NCBI RefSeq assembly: GCF_040947875.1
Contig: NZ_JBFRXN010000003.1
Span: 310,001-374,000 of the forward strand
Length of the DNA stretch: 64,000 nucleotides
Direction of reading: 5' to 3'
Origin: Pseudomonas sp. MYb118
Lineage (GTDB): Bacteria; Pseudomonadota; Gammaproteobacteria; Pseudomonadales; Pseudomonadaceae
Made by a program: the position numbers and the translations under genes. This document shows positions 26,977 to 36,056 of the stretch, in pieces (the stretch's first letter is position 1; every line of letters begins with the position of its first letter). The notes under the pieces are model-generated. The model ran no database searches. It saw only the letters and a list, made by a program, of their open reading frames with translations, and was not told where the DNA came from.

Positions 26977-27969
26977 ATGAACGCTGTGATGCAAGACGGT
27001 TTTGGACGCAAGATCGACTATCTGCGGATGTCGGTGACAGATCGCTGTGATTTTCGCTGCGTGTATTGCATGGCGAAAACCATGACCTTCCTGCCGCGCC
27101 AGCAGGTGCTCACCCTGGAGGAATTGCAGCGCCTGGCCACGGTGTTCGTCGGCATGGGCGTGCGCAAGATCCGCCTGACCGGGGGCGAGCCGCTGATCCG
27201 TCCGGGTATCGTCGAGCTGTGTCGCAACATCGCCGCGTTGCCCGGCCTGCGCGAACTGGTGATGACCAGCAACGGCTCGCAACTGGGCCGGCTGGCCCGG
27301 CCCCTGGTGGACGCCGGCGTCAAGCGCATGAACATCAGCCTCGACAGCCTGGACCCGCAGCGGTTTCGCGCGATCACCCGCATCGGCGATCTCGACCAGG
27401 TGCTCAACGGCATCGAAGCGGCGCGCGATGCCGGTTTCGAGCGGATCAAGCTCAATTGCGTGGTGATGAAGGGGCGCAACTTCGATGAAGTGCCGGCGTT
27501 GGTGCAGTACGCCATCGACCAGCGCATCGACATCAGTTTCATCGAGGAAATGCCCCTGGGCGATGTCGGCCGTTCACGTGGTGAGTCGTTCTGTTCCAGC
27601 GACGAGGTGCGGGCAGAAATTGCCCGTCACCACGGCCTGCTCGACAGCACGGAAAACAGCGGCGGCCCGGCGCGCTATGTGCGCCTGGAACGCCATCCAC
27701 ACACCCGTATCGGTTTTATCTCACCCAACAGCCACAACTTCTGCGGCACCTGCAATCGGGTGCGCATGACTGTGGAGGGCAAACTGCTGCTGTGCCTCGG
27801 CCAGGACGACGCCCTCGACCTGCGTGGGTTGCTGCGTCGCTATCCGCTGGACGACCAGCCGGTGATCGCCGCGGTGCACAAGGCACTGCGCGGCAAACCG
27901 CTGCGCCATGACTTCAACCCGCAGGGGGAGGTGCAGATTGTGCGGTTCATGAATATGAGTGGGGGGTGA
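26977..27969 (+). CDS. moaA: GTP 3',8-cyclase MoaA
   Basis: A 330-residue radical SAM enzyme for the first Moco step. The N-terminal cluster C24-x3-C28-x2-C31 ([13 protein letters not shown]), the GGEPLIRPG motif and the C-terminal [4Fe-4S] motif [18 protein letters not shown] are all present. It lacks the extreme C-terminal Gly-Gly of some MoaA but ends MNMSGG. A GTG directly precedes the ATG; ATG is chosen. It closes the narK1...moaA cluster, coupling cofactor supply to nitrate reductase. Confidence 0.95.
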   Translation: MNAVMQDGFGRKIDYLRMSVTDRCDFRCVYCMAKTMTFLPRQQVLTLEELQRLATVFVGMGVRKIRLTGGEPLIRPGIVELCRNIAALPGLRELVMTSNGSQLGRLARPLVDAGVKRMNISLDSLDPQRFRAITRIGDLDQVLNGIEAARDAGFERIKLNCVVMKGRNFDEVPALVQYAIDQRIDISFIEEMPLGDVGRSRGESFCSSDEVRAEIARHHGLLDSTENSGGPARYVRLERHPHTRIGFISPNSHNFCGTCNRVRMTVEGKLLLCLGQDDALDLRGLLRRYPLDDQPVIAAVHKALRGKPLRHDFNPQGEVQIVRFMNMSGG

Positions 27970-27995
27970 CATAACCCATTGCACACCACCCCCCC

Positions 27996-28085
27996 TGTAG
28001 GAGCGAGCTTGCTCGCGATGGCGGAGCGTCAGGCGACATCACTTCAGGCTGATGCACCGCTATCGCGAGCAAGCTCGCTCCTACA
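27996..28085. repeat. REP pair downstream of moaA
   Basis: REPs with GCGAGCTTGCTCGC core at 27996-28020 and inverted at 28061-28085, 40 bp apart, in the moaA-nrdD gap. Confidence 0.88.
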
Positions 28086-28131
28086 GTGAGTGCGGTGGTC
28101 GGCGGTATCCCTTCTAAAGTTTCCCTTTCCT

Positions 28132-28156
28132 CGCCGCTTTCGGGCGGCTTTTTTTT
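28132..28156 (+). terminator. Rho-independent terminator before nrdD
   Basis: GCCGC / GCGGC stem around TTTCGG (28133-28148) followed by eight Ts (28149-28156). It lies past moaA and the REP pair and isolates nrdD from the nar transcript. Confidence 0.8.
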
Positions 28157-28168
28157 CCCCGCCCAATC

Positions 28169-28182
28169 TTGATGTCGATCAA
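28169..28182 (+). promoter_or_regulatory. Perfect Anr box of nrdDG
   Basis: TTGATGTCGATCAA matches all ten half-site bases. A TACCCT -10 at 28205-28210 gives a start near 28217 and puts the box at about -41.5, class II. nrdD begins at 28269. Confidence 0.88.
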
Positions 28183-28268
28183 TTGCATCGCCCGGTTTTG
28201 TCCGTACCCTTCACAGCATCTTGTGTTTTTGAATTACTAAAAATCAATATGTAGTGTTTGGAGGCCGA

Positions 28269-30284
28269 ATGCACAGCACGCTGATCTCAGTGGGATGTAA
28301 CCGCTTGCACAAGCGCAATGGCGATCTGGTTGCCTTTGATGCCAACAAGATCCGCCAGGCGTTGATCGCGGCGGGCAAGGCGACCGGCGAGTACACGGAC
28401 GTCGAAGTGGAGGGCTTGCTCGAGGCGGTATTGGCCCGCTTGGAAGACATGCCCAGGTTGCATGTCGAGCAGGTCCAGGACCGAGTCGAGCGGGTGTTGA
28501 TGGACGCCGGTTACTTCTTCGCCATGCGTGCCTACATCGTCTACCGCGAACAGCACGGCCGCCTGCGCCGCGACCGCCGGACCATGGTCGAAGTGGCGAC
28601 CTCGATGAACGAATACCTCGACCGTGAAGACTGGCGGGTGCAGGCCAACGCCAACCAGGGTTACTCGCTGGGCGGCCTGGTGCTGAACGTGTCGGGCAAG
28701 GTCACCGCCAACTACTGGCTGGACGAGGTCTACAGCGAAGCCATCGGCCAGGCGCACCGCGAGGCGGACCTGCACATCCATGACCTGGACATGCTCGCCG
28801 GCTACTGCGCCGGCTGGTCGCTGCGCACCCTGCTGCACGAAGGCCTCAACGGCGTGCCGGGGCGGGTCGAAGCCGGGCCGCCGCAACACCTGAGCAGCGC
28901 CCTGGGGCAGATGGTCAACTTCCTCGGCACCCTGCAGAACGAATGGGCCGGGGCCCAGGCGTTCAGTTCGTTCGACACCTATCTCGCGCCCTACGTGCGC
29001 AAGGATCAACTGAGCTTCGATGAGGTGCGCCAGGCGATCCAGGAGTTCATCTACAACCTCAACGTGCCGTCGCGCTGGGGCACGCAGACACCGTTCACCA
29101 ACCTGACCTTCGACTGGGTCTGCCCGCAGGACCTCAAGGAGCAGATCCCGGTGATCGGTGGCCAGGAAATGCCGTTCGCCTACGGCGACCTGCAAGTGGA
29201 AATGGACCTGCTCAACCGCGCCTACATCGAAGTGATGCAGGCCGGCGACTCGAAAGGCCGGGTGTTCACCTTCCCGATTCCGACCTACAACATCACCCAC
29301 GATTTCCCTTGGGACAGCGAAAACGCCGATCGCCTGTTCGAAATGACCGCGCGCTACGGCCTGCCGTACTTCCAGAACTTCCTCAACTCGGACATGCAGC
29401 CCAACCAGGTGCGCTCGATGTGCTGCCGCCTGCAACTGGACGTGCGCGAGCTGCTCAAGCGCGGTGGCGGCCTGTTCGGTTCGGCCGAGCAGACCGGCTC
29501 GCTGGGGGTGGTGACCATCAACTGTGCGCGCCTGGGCCATGTGTTCAAGGGCAACAGCAGCGGCCTGCTGCAGCGTCTGGACACGCTGATGGAGCTGGCG
29601 ATGGAGAGCCTGGAGGTCAAGCGCAAGGTGATCCAGCGACACATGGATGCCGGCCTGTATCCGTACACCAAGCGTTACCTGGGCACTTTGCGTAATCACT
29701 TCTCGACCATCGGTGTGAACGGCCTGCATGAAATGCTGCGCAACTTCACTGGCGACGAGGAGGGCATGCACACCGAGAAGGGCCGCCAGTTCGCCCTCAA
29801 CGTACTCGACCATGTGCGCGCCACGCTCCTGCGTTTCCAGGAAGAAACCGGCCACCTGTACAACCTTGAAGCGACCCCGGCGGAAGGCACCACCTACCGT
29901 TTCGCCAAGGAAGACCTCAAGCGCTACCCGGACATTCTCCAGGCCGGCAGCGTCCAGGCGCCGTATTACACCAACTCCTCGCAACTGCCGGTGGGCTACA
30001 CCGAAGACCCGTTCGAAGCGCTGGAGCTGCAAGACGAACTGCAATGCAAATACACCGGCGGCACCGTCCTGCACCTGTACATGGCCGAGCGGATTTCCTC
30101 GACCCAAGCCTGCAAGCAACTGGTGCGCAAGGCCCTGGGCCGCTTCCGCCTGCCGTACCTGACCGTGACCCCGACCTTCTCGATCTGCCCGGTGCACGGC
30201 TACCTGGATGGCGAACACGAGTTCTGCCCGAAATGCGACGAGGCGCTGCTGCTCAAGGAGCAGAAAGCCGCCACCGCTCAATGA
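28269..30284 (+). CDS. nrdD: Class III ribonucleotide reductase catalytic subunit NrdD, without the glycyl-radical tail
   Basis: A 671-residue NrdD that makes dNTPs without oxygen. It has an N-terminal ATP cone (about 15-110), the ten-stranded barrel with the SMCCRLQLD active-site loop at about 383, and a C-terminal zinc site (CPVHG ... CPKC). It then stops at KAATAQ, whereas NrdD normally continues into an RVxGY glycyl-radical segment. That segment is encoded by the next ORF, 31 nt downstream with its own ribosome site. The ATG at 28269 has GGAGG 4 nt upstream; a GTG at 28254 is less likely. Anr-controlled. Confidence 0.92.
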   Translation: MHSTLISVGCNRLHKRNGDLVAFDANKIRQALIAAGKATGEYTDVEVEGLLEAVLARLEDMPRLHVEQVQDRVERVLMDAGYFFAMRAYIVYREQHGRLRRDRRTMVEVATSMNEYLDREDWRVQANANQGYSLGGLVLNVSGKVTANYWLDEVYSEAIGQAHREADLHIHDLDMLAGYCAGWSLRTLLHEGLNGVPGRVEAGPPQHLSSALGQMVNFLGTLQNEWAGAQAFSSFDTYLAPYVRKDQLSFDEVRQAIQEFIYNLNVPSRWGTQTPFTNLTFDWVCPQDLKEQIPVIGGQEMPFAYGDLQVEMDLLNRAYIEVMQAGDSKGRVFTFPIPTYNITHDFPWDSENADRLFEMTARYGLPYFQNFLNSDMQPNQVRSMCCRLQLDVRELLKRGGGLFGSAEQTGSLGVVTINCARLGHVFKGNSSGLLQRLDTLMELAMESLEVKRKVIQRHMDAGLYPYTKRYLGTLRNHFSTIGVNGLHEMLRNFTGDEEGMHTEKGRQFALNVLDHVRATLLRFQEETGHLYNLEATPAEGTTYRFAKEDLKRYPDILQAGSVQAPYYTNSSQLPVGYTEDPFEALELQDELQCKYTGGTVLHLYMAERISSTQACKQLVRKALGRFRLPYLTVTPTFSICPVHGYLDGEHEFCPKCDEALLLKEQKAATAQ

Positions 30285-30315
30285 TTTGATCCACTCAACC
30301 GCAAGGAGCTTCACC

Positions 30316-30483
30316 ATGACTGCATCGCAAACCCTGCCACAGGCTCAACGTCAACGCTGCGAAGTCTGGACCCGCGTGATGGGCTACCACCGTCCGGTGT
30401 CGGCGTTCAACCCGGGCAAACAGTCCGAGCACCGCGAGCGCGTGCACTTCACCGAGTGCTCGGCATCGGCCGGGCGTCAATGA
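30316..30483 (+). CDS. Separate glycyl-radical subunit of class III ribonucleotide reductase
   Basis: A 55-residue protein holding CEVWTRVMGYHRPVSAFN followed by GKQSEHRERVHF, which is the glycyl-radical tail of NrdD; the radical would be on Gly23 of RVMGY. Residues 1-13 are a short polar lead with no counterpart in fused NrdD. AAGGAG lies 7 nt before the ATG, and the stop overlaps the nrdG start as ATGA, so it is a translated gene and not a remnant. It must dock on NrdD so that NrdG can install the radical. Confidence 0.85.
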   Translation: MTASQTLPQAQRQRCEVWTRVMGYHRPVSAFNPGKQSEHRERVHFTECSASAGRQ

Positions 30484-31175
30484 GTCGAGTGATCCGGGTC
30501 GGGGGCATGGTGCCCCTGACCACCATCGACTATCCGGGGCAACTCGCCTGTGTGTTGTTCTGCCAGGGGTGTGCCTGGCGTTGTCGGTACTGCCATAACC
30601 CGCAACTGATCCCGCCTCGGGGCACCGAGGAAGTGGATTGGCGGCGGGTTATCGCGTTTCTGCAACGCCGTCAGGATCTGCTCGATGCGGTGGTGTTCAG
30701 TGGTGGCGAGCCGACCTTGCAGGATTGCCTGCCCGCGGCCATGGATGAGGTGCGGGCGATGGGGTTTCGCATCGGTTTGCACAGTGCCGGGATCAAGCCG
30801 GCGGCCTTTGCCAAGGCGCTGGCCGGTGCCGATTGGGTGGGCTTCGACGTCAAGGCGTTGGCCGAGGATTGTGAGTCGGTCACTCAGGTTGCGGGCAGCG
30901 GCAGGGCTAATTGGCGCAGCCTGGAGCATCTGCTGGCCAGCGGTGTGGACTATGAATGTCGCACCACGGTGCATTGGCATCTTTTTCAGCCTGAGCGGCT
31001 GTTGATGCTGGCGCAGCGTTTGAGTGGGCTTGGGGTCAAGCGGTTTGCTGTGCAACTGGTGCGTACCGAACGGATGTTTGATCCGCTGTTGTCGAGTGTT
31101 TCGGCCCAGGAGTTGTTGCCTGAGTTGTGGGACGCGATGCGTGAGTTGTTTCCGGTGTTTGTCTTGCGCGGTTGA
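30480..31175 (+). CDS. nrdG: Anaerobic ribonucleotide reductase activase NrdG
   Basis: A 231-residue radical SAM activase with C31-x3-C35-x2-C38 (GCAWRCRYCHN) and the FSGGEPTLQ motif. It abstracts hydrogen from the conserved Gly, here on the preceding 55-residue protein. The start overlaps that gene as ATGA. The repeat array begins 34 nt after the stop. Confidence 0.93.
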   Translation: MSRVIRVGGMVPLTTIDYPGQLACVLFCQGCAWRCRYCHNPQLIPPRGTEEVDWRRVIAFLQRRQDLLDAVVFSGGEPTLQDCLPAAMDEVRAMGFRIGLHSAGIKPAAFAKALAGADWVGFDVKALAEDCESVTQVAGSGRANWRSLEHLLASGVDYECRTTVHWHLFQPERLLMLAQRLSGLGVKRFAVQLVRTERMFDPLLSSVSAQELLPELWDAMRELFPVFVLRG

Positions 31176-31208
31176 GCGTGGCGCTCCTAAAGGTTGGGCG
31201 GGGCCCTT

Positions 31209-32356
31209 GTGGGAGCGGGCTTGCCCGCGATGGTCGTGAACGATGACGCGGGCTGACTGAATGTCCGCGGTTCGACGTCTCGACGTGCTCGCTCCTTGGT
31301 TCGGCGGGGTCCTTGTGGGAGCGAGCCTGCTCGCGATGGCTGTCTTTCGGGTGTACATATCTGTTGCTCCCTTACGGCGGGTTACTTTGGCTCTGTAGGA
31401 GCGAGCTTGCTCGCGATGGCGGCCTTACGGGTGTACATATCCATTTCTGCGGTAACGGCCCGCTTAAGGTTCCGCCCTTACGGCGGGTGACTTTGGCTCT
31501 GTAGGAGCGGGCTTGCCCGCGATGGCGGCCTTACGGTGTACATATCCCTTTCTGCGGTAACGGCCCGCTTAAGGTTCCGCCCTTACGGCGGGTGACTTTG
31601 GCTCTGTAGGAGCGAGCTTGCTCGCGATGGCGGCCTTACAGGTGTACATATCCATTTCTGCGGTAACGGCTGCTCAAGGTTCCGCCCTTACGGCGGGTTA
31701 CTTTGTCGCGCCAAAGTCACCAAAACGCCCGGCCCCTGACGTACGGCCCTTCGCTGGCGCTCCGGGTTCCCTCGCTCCGGTCCTGCTCCGTGGGCGCGCC
31801 GCCATCGGCCATCCTTGGCCGAGGGCGGCTAACCCGGCATCCATGCCGGGTTGCCCACTGCGCAGAACCTCCACTCGGCCTTCCGACGGGGCAATCTGTG
31901 GCGCCTGTGGGATCGCGGTTTTGGTTCTGTAGGAGCGGGCTTGCCCGCGATGGCGGCCTTACGGTGTACATATCCATTTCTGCGGTAACGGCCCGCTTAA
32001 GGTTCCGCCCTTACGGCGGGTGACTTTGGAGCGCCAAAGTCACCAAAACGCCACGCCCCTGACGTACGGCCCTTCGCTGGCGCTCAGGGTTCCCTCGCTC
32101 CGGTCCTGCTCCGTGGGCGCGCCGCCATCGGCCATCCTTGGCCGAGGGCGGCTAACCCGGCATCCATGCCGGGTTGCCCACTGCGCAGAACCTCCACTCG
32201 GCCTTCCGACGGGGCAATCTGTGGCGCCTGTTGGATCGTGGCTCTGTTTCTGTTTCTGTAGGAGCGAGCATGCTCGCGATGGTCGTTAACGATGACGCGG
32301 GCTGTCTGGATGCCCGCGGTGTCTGGTCCACCATCGCGAGCAGGCTCGCTCCCACA
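31209..32356. repeat. 1.1-kb REP and tandem-repeat array between nrdG and ftrD
   Basis: At least eight REPs start near 31209, 31313, 31395, 31500, 31605, 31928, 32256 and 32331. Between them are repeated spacers. A unit of about 105 bp (REP plus a spacer with GTGTACATATCC and CCCTTACGGCGGGT) recurs from 31395 to 31710. A longer unit of about 325 bp, containing an extra block of about 220 bp (CCAAAGTCACC ... GGGGCAATCTGTGGCGCCTG), occurs twice, at about 31605-31928 and 31928-32256. Short open frames across it are repeat translations. No other gene was seen in the 31176-32379 gap. Confidence 0.9.
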
Positions 32357-32379
32357 GAGGGTCGTGTGCCTTCAGGAAA

Positions 32380-33759
32380 TTAGGCCCACCCCCAAAATTG
32401 CAGCCACCAGCCGTAGCCGATCAATCCACTGGCGAGTATCAGGCAGGTGCCGGCGGTTAGGAGCTTTGGCATGGTCAGGTTTTGTCGGCGCAGGCGCTTG
32501 TGGCCCAGCAGCAGGCTCCAAGCCATTGCTGCGAGAAGCAGCGCGGCCCTGGCCGGTTGTATCCATTCCAGCAGCAAGCCTTCATAACGCAGCAGTTTGA
32601 CTGTGGTTGCAGACAGCCCGAGAAACAGCCCGGCACCACCCAGAGGGGTGAGGGTCAGCGCCAGGGGCCAATACAGGGTGCGATCTCCCGCCAGGCTTGC
32701 GGCCAGGCGCAGGAGTAGCAGCAATGCGGTGCCGAGCACCAACGAGCTCAACCCCAGGTAAGCGATGATGCTGAACCCGTCGAGCCAGCTGAAACTGTCG
32801 TTGAGCTGCGGGTAATGGGTCAGCAGCCACCAGGGTGCGTTGTCTTGCAGGGCCCACAGGTGATTGTGTTCCACCAGCCATTGCGCCAGGCCTTGCTTGA
32901 GGGTGATGAACCAGGGGCTGACTGTCCACTGGAAGGCGCCCATGGCCAGGCCGATCACGCCGAACAGCAACAAGCGCACGTCCCACACCGAAACACTCTG
33001 GGCGGTTGAATCGAGGATTTCCTGGTTGCTCGAGCGGGCGATCAACTGCACAGCGCCCCGTTGTCCGCTGCAACGCCCGCAGGCATGGCAGTCGCTGGCG
33101 CCGCGCAGGCGGCGGATGTCCAGCAGTGGCGCGCAGTTGGGCGGTGGCAGGCGTGGTGCGCTGTTTTGCACCCAGAGTTGTTCATCGACCTGAAAGTGCA
33201 CCGGTGCCAGGCGGGCGAGCAGGGCGAATACGCCGCTGACCGGGCACAGGTAGCGGCACCAGATGCGCTTGCCGCGTGCGAACAACAAGCCTACCACCAC
33301 CGCCGCCACGGTCGAACCACCGAGAATCAGCAGCGCCGCCTGCGCGTAGTCGTAGACGCTGATCAGTTGCCCATACAGCGTGGTCAGGCAGAACGCCAGG
33401 GTCGGCCAGCCGCCCCAGCGCACCCAGCGTGGCACGCCCATGCCTTTGCCGTACTGGCTGGCCCACTCGCTGAGCGAGCCTTCCGGACACAGCACGCCAC
33501 ACCAGAGCCGACCGAACAGCACGATCGACAGCAACACGAACGGCCACCAGATGCCCCAGAACAGAAACTGCGCGAACAGCGTCAGGTTATCGAGCATGCG
33601 TGCCTGGCTGTCCGGCAGCGGCAGCAGCGCCGGGACCACCAGCAACAGCGCATAGAACAGCACGACAAACCACTGCACCGCACGGATGACCGCCCCGTGG
33701 CGACGCATGCCGTCCCCCAGGCGTTGCAGCCAGCGATTGCGCCAGGTCAGTTCAGGCAT
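32380..33759 (-). CDS. ftrD: FtrD-like membrane polyferredoxin
   Basis: A 459-residue inner-membrane protein with several helices and Cys clusters WCGVLCPEGS, WCRYLCPVSG and CHACGRC, the NapH/NosR-like ferredoxin arrangement. In Bordetella and Brucella FtrD is the electron-handling part of the FtrABCD ferrous-iron importer. The ATG at 33759 overlaps the end of ftrC by 13 nt. Assignment rests on the Cys motifs and on the complete four-gene order. Confidence 0.86.
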   Translation of the reverse strand: MPELTWRNRWLQRLGDGMRRHGAVIRAVQWFVVLFYALLLVVPALLPLPDSQARMLDNLTLFAQFLFWGIWWPFVLLSIVLFGRLWCGVLCPEGSLSEWASQYGKGMGVPRWVRWGGWPTLAFCLTTLYGQLISVYDYAQAALLILGGSTVAAVVVGLLFARGKRIWCRYLCPVSGVFALLARLAPVHFQVDEQLWVQNSAPRLPPPNCAPLLDIRRLRGASDCHACGRCSGQRGAVQLIARSSNQEILDSTAQSVSVWDVRLLLFGVIGLAMGAFQWTVSPWFITLKQGLAQWLVEHNHLWALQDNAPWWLLTHYPQLNDSFSWLDGFSIIAYLGLSSLVLGTALLLLLRLAASLAGDRTLYWPLALTLTPLGGAGLFLGLSATTVKLLRYEGLLLEWIQPARAALLLAAMAWSLLLGHKRLRRQNLTMPKLLTAGTCLILASGLIGYGWWLQFWGWA

Positions 33760-34601
33760 GGCACTTTTTCCGCGCTGCGCCGCCGCAGCCAGCCGCCGAC
33801 CAGCAACCAGTAGCCGGCCCACGCCAGCACGCTCAGGGCGCTGGGCGTGGCGCGGTAACCGGCGAAGCTGGCGAGGAAGGCACCGATGCCGTGGCTGTCG
33901 CCGAGCAGGGCGCTGCTGTCCCACAGCGGGTCACCGGCGAGGCTGTAGACCCATTCCGGCACGTCCATCGCCAGCAGTTGGCCGCCGATGCGTTCGACAC
34001 CACTGACCAGCAGCGCCGCGCCGAGCATCAGCAGGATGGTTTCGCTCACGGCAAAGAAGCGCCGCCACGAGATGAACCGGCGGCTGCCGTGCAGCAGTAT
34101 GATGGTCAGCGCCGACAGCACCAGGCCGAACGCGCCGCCGATGGCGAACAGGCCCAGTTCGGGCCCGCGCAGTTGCGCCCCGGCGCCATAGAGAAAGACC
34201 ACGGTTTCACTGCCTTCACGGCTGACCGCCAGCAGTGCCAGCAGCATCAGGCCCCAGCCACCCTGGCTGGATATTTTGCTGTCGGCATCGCGCAACAGAT
34301 CCTGCTTGAGCGTGCGCCCGTGCCGGTGCATCCAGCTGACCATCTGCACGATCAACAAGCTGGCGATCAGCGCCAGTGCGGCCTGGAACCATTCGCTGGC
34401 CGGCCCGCTCATGGCGTTGCCGGCCAACAGGATCAGCCCGGCCAGGACGCCGGAGAACAGCAGCCCCAGCACCACGCCGGCCCAGAGAAACTTGACCAGC
34501 CGGCTGCCTTGGTGCTGCTGGCTGATCCAGGCCTGGAGAATGCCGATCACCAGCAGCGCCTCGACGCTTTCCCGCCAGACAATGAACATGGATTGATTCA
34601 T
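33747..34601 (-). CDS. ftrC: FTR1-family iron permease FtrC
   Basis: A 284-residue polytopic permease with two REXXE iron-binding motifs, RESVE (10-14) and REGSE (128-132), in helices, as in Ftr1p/EfeU. It carries iron across the inner membrane. It is the third gene of the ftr operon, 12 nt after ftrB. Confidence 0.92.
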   Translation of the reverse strand: MNQSMFIVWRESVEALLVIGILQAWISQQHQGSRLVKFLWAGVVLGLLFSGVLAGLILLAGNAMSGPASEWFQAALALIASLLIVQMVSWMHRHGRTLKQDLLRDADSKISSQGGWGLMLLALLAVSREGSETVVFLYGAGAQLRGPELGLFAIGGAFGLVLSALTIILLHGSRRFISWRRFFAVSETILLMLGAALLVSGVERIGGQLLAMDVPEWVYSLAGDPLWDSSALLGDSHGIGAFLASFAGYRATPSALSVLAWAGYWLLVGGWLRRRSAEKVPCLN

Positions 34602-34613
34602 GAAAGCTCCGGG

Positions 34614-34943
34614 TTATTTCGCGACGATGCTGCCTTCGGGCAACTGCATGTTGAACTCGTCGAAGAACGGGTATTGGCCGGGTTTGAGCGGGTGAATCAC
34701 CACGAACGTGGTGACCCCCGCCGACAACACTTTCTCCACCCGCAACGGCGTGCTTTCGAATTCGGCAGGCCCCTGGCCGATGTTCTTCAGGACGATCTTG
34801 AAGCGCTGTCCCGCCGGCACCTCGAGCACGGCGGGGGTGAAGTGGCCGTCGTTGAGGCTCAGTTCATAGGTCGGCAGTTCGGCGTAGGCCGTCAGCGGCG
34901 CCAGGGCTGCGGCCAACAGCACGGCCAGCGGCAGGCGTTTCAT
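34614..34943 (-). CDS. ftrB: Periplasmic cupredoxin-fold protein FtrB
   Basis: A 109-residue protein with a signal peptide (cleavage near AYA-E) and one cupredoxin domain (FTPAVLEVPAGQRFKIVLKN). It matches FtrB, proposed to oxidise Fe(II) before uptake. A classical type 1 copper His-Cys-His set is not obvious, so the metal site is unclear. ftrA ends one base upstream. Confidence 0.86.
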   Translation of the reverse strand: MKRLPLAVLLAAALAPLTAYAELPTYELSLNDGHFTPAVLEVPAGQRFKIVLKNIGQGPAEFESTPLRVEKVLSAGVTTFVVIHPLKPGQYPFFDEFNMQLPEGSIVAK

Positions 34944-34944
34944 C

Positions 34945-35475
34945 TCAGTAGCCGCCTTTTTTACCGATGCCGGCGTAGACGAACTCGTAGTTCAGCTCAC
35001 ACTTTTCGAACCAAGGGGCGACGCCGGTTTCCTTGTCGGTGTGACGGCCCAGGGCGGCGTGACCGCTCGGTGGCAGGACGCTGAAAGTCAGTTGGTATTT
35101 GCCCGGGCCGAGCAATTTGACGTTGTCGCCGTAGTGCGGCCCGTCGTTGGCTACCATGGCGTGGAATTCACCCTTGAGTTCCTGGTCGCCGCCGACCTTT
35201 TTCAGCTTGAACGAGACATTGAGGTAGGGCACGAAGCTGCCTTCCTGGAAGCCGTTGCGGTTGTCTGCGGTGGCGCGGATATCTGCTTCCAGGTGCACGT
35301 CGGAATCAGCGGTGGCGCGCATCATGCCGGCTGGTTCCATTTCAATCGGCTGCAAATACACCGCCCCGACCTCCAGCCCCGCGCACTCCTGCGGCGAACC
35401 GATCGGGTATTCCTTCGCGTGGGCCAGCGGGGCGAGCAGGAGCAGGGCGAGTGACAGCGAGAACGGGGTACGCAT
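34945..35475 (-). CDS. ftrA: Periplasmic iron-binding protein FtrA (P19/Tp34 family)
   Basis: A 176-residue exported protein with signal peptide (residues 1-20, PLAHA-KEY) and the P19/Tp34 domain: GAVYLQPIEMEPAGMM, HLEADIRA and HAMVANDGPHYGDNV carry the Met, Glu and His metal ligands. It captures Fe(II), probably with copper, for the FtrC permease. The ATG at 35475 precedes the signal peptide. A Fur box lies 55 bp upstream. Confidence 0.9.
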   Translation of the reverse strand: MRTPFSLSLALLLLAPLAHAKEYPIGSPQECAGLEVGAVYLQPIEMEPAGMMRATADSDVHLEADIRATADNRNGFQEGSFVPYLNVSFKLKKVGGDQELKGEFHAMVANDGPHYGDNVKLLGPGKYQLTFSVLPPSGHAALGRHTDKETGVAPWFEKCELNYEFVYAGIGKKGGY

Positions 35476-35530
35476 GGTGACTTCCTGGGAACGTTCGAGT
35501 AGGAACCCGAGTCTAGGAAGCTTTGCTGCG

Positions 35531-35550
35531 AACAATAATGATTGTTATCA
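35531..35550 (-). promoter_or_regulatory. Fur box of the ftrABCD operon
   Basis: On the minus strand TGATAACAATCATTATTGTT agrees with most of the GATAATGATAATCATTATC consensus. It is placed 55 bp before ftrA, consistent with iron repression. Confidence 0.75.
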
Positions 35551-35562
35551 AGTTTTGAGTAT

Positions 35563-35901
35563 TTAAACCGCAGGTTCCTCGCGCCGGCGGATTCGTTCGG
35601 CGCGCTCCACGCTTTGGGTCATGCGGTCGGCGGCGTGAATCGTCAGCGGGTGCTGGGTGAAACCGGGCCTCGGTGAAATGAATTCGGCCATTTCCCGGGC
35701 CACTTCCCGCTGGCGTTCCGAGCCTTCGGCCAGCAGGGCGATCACCAGGTTTTCCAGGGCGATCACCCGCACGCGCAGGTGCACCAGTTCGGCGTTGGTC
35801 AGGGCGGGCGGGGCGGTGAAGGCTTCGTTCTGGGTAACGTCCTGGTCGTCCCAGGTGGACAGCGTCGGTGGATTCTGGGTGGCAGGGTTCTTGTTGAGCA
35901 T
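35563..35901 (-). CDS. Conserved hypothetical protein, coiled-coil
   Basis: A 112-residue soluble protein. The N-terminal 35 residues are Pro/Thr/Asn-rich and probably disordered; residues about 38-75 (ELVHLRVRVIALENLVIALL) look like an amphipathic helix or coiled coil, and the C-terminus is Arg/Glu-rich. ATG at 35901 has GGAGAG upstream. I do not recognise a family. It is upstream of ftrA on the same strand, but the Fur box and a short gap separate them. Confidence 0.65.
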   Translation of the reverse strand: MLNKNPATQNPPTLSTWDDQDVTQNEAFTAPPALTNAELVHLRVRVIALENLVIALLAEGSERQREVAREMAEFISPRPGFTQHPLTIHAADRMTQSVERAERIRRREEPAV

Positions 35902-36056
35902 CACGACTCTCCGGTCAGTATCAGGCGAGACAAGCTTAGCCTGAGGATGATGAACAGTGGAGGTCGGCCGGGTGCCAATTCTTGATATGCATCAAGGCCG
36001 GCTCAGGTTCGAGGTTGTAGGGTGGGAATGCGCCCATTTGAAGATCGGAGATCGGC

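Noticed and set aside
28287..30317. 676-residue minus-strand open frame antisense to nrdD
   Set aside because: Full overlap with a recognised enzyme; no motif, no ribosome site; shadow frame.
31618..32289. Several short plus-strand ORFs in the repeat array
   Set aside because: They translate the repeat units, recur with each copy, and have no independent start signals.
31209..32356. CRISPR array from regularly spaced palindromes
   Set aside because: The spacers are also repeated, repeat lengths vary, and the palindromes are REPs; no cas gene is near.
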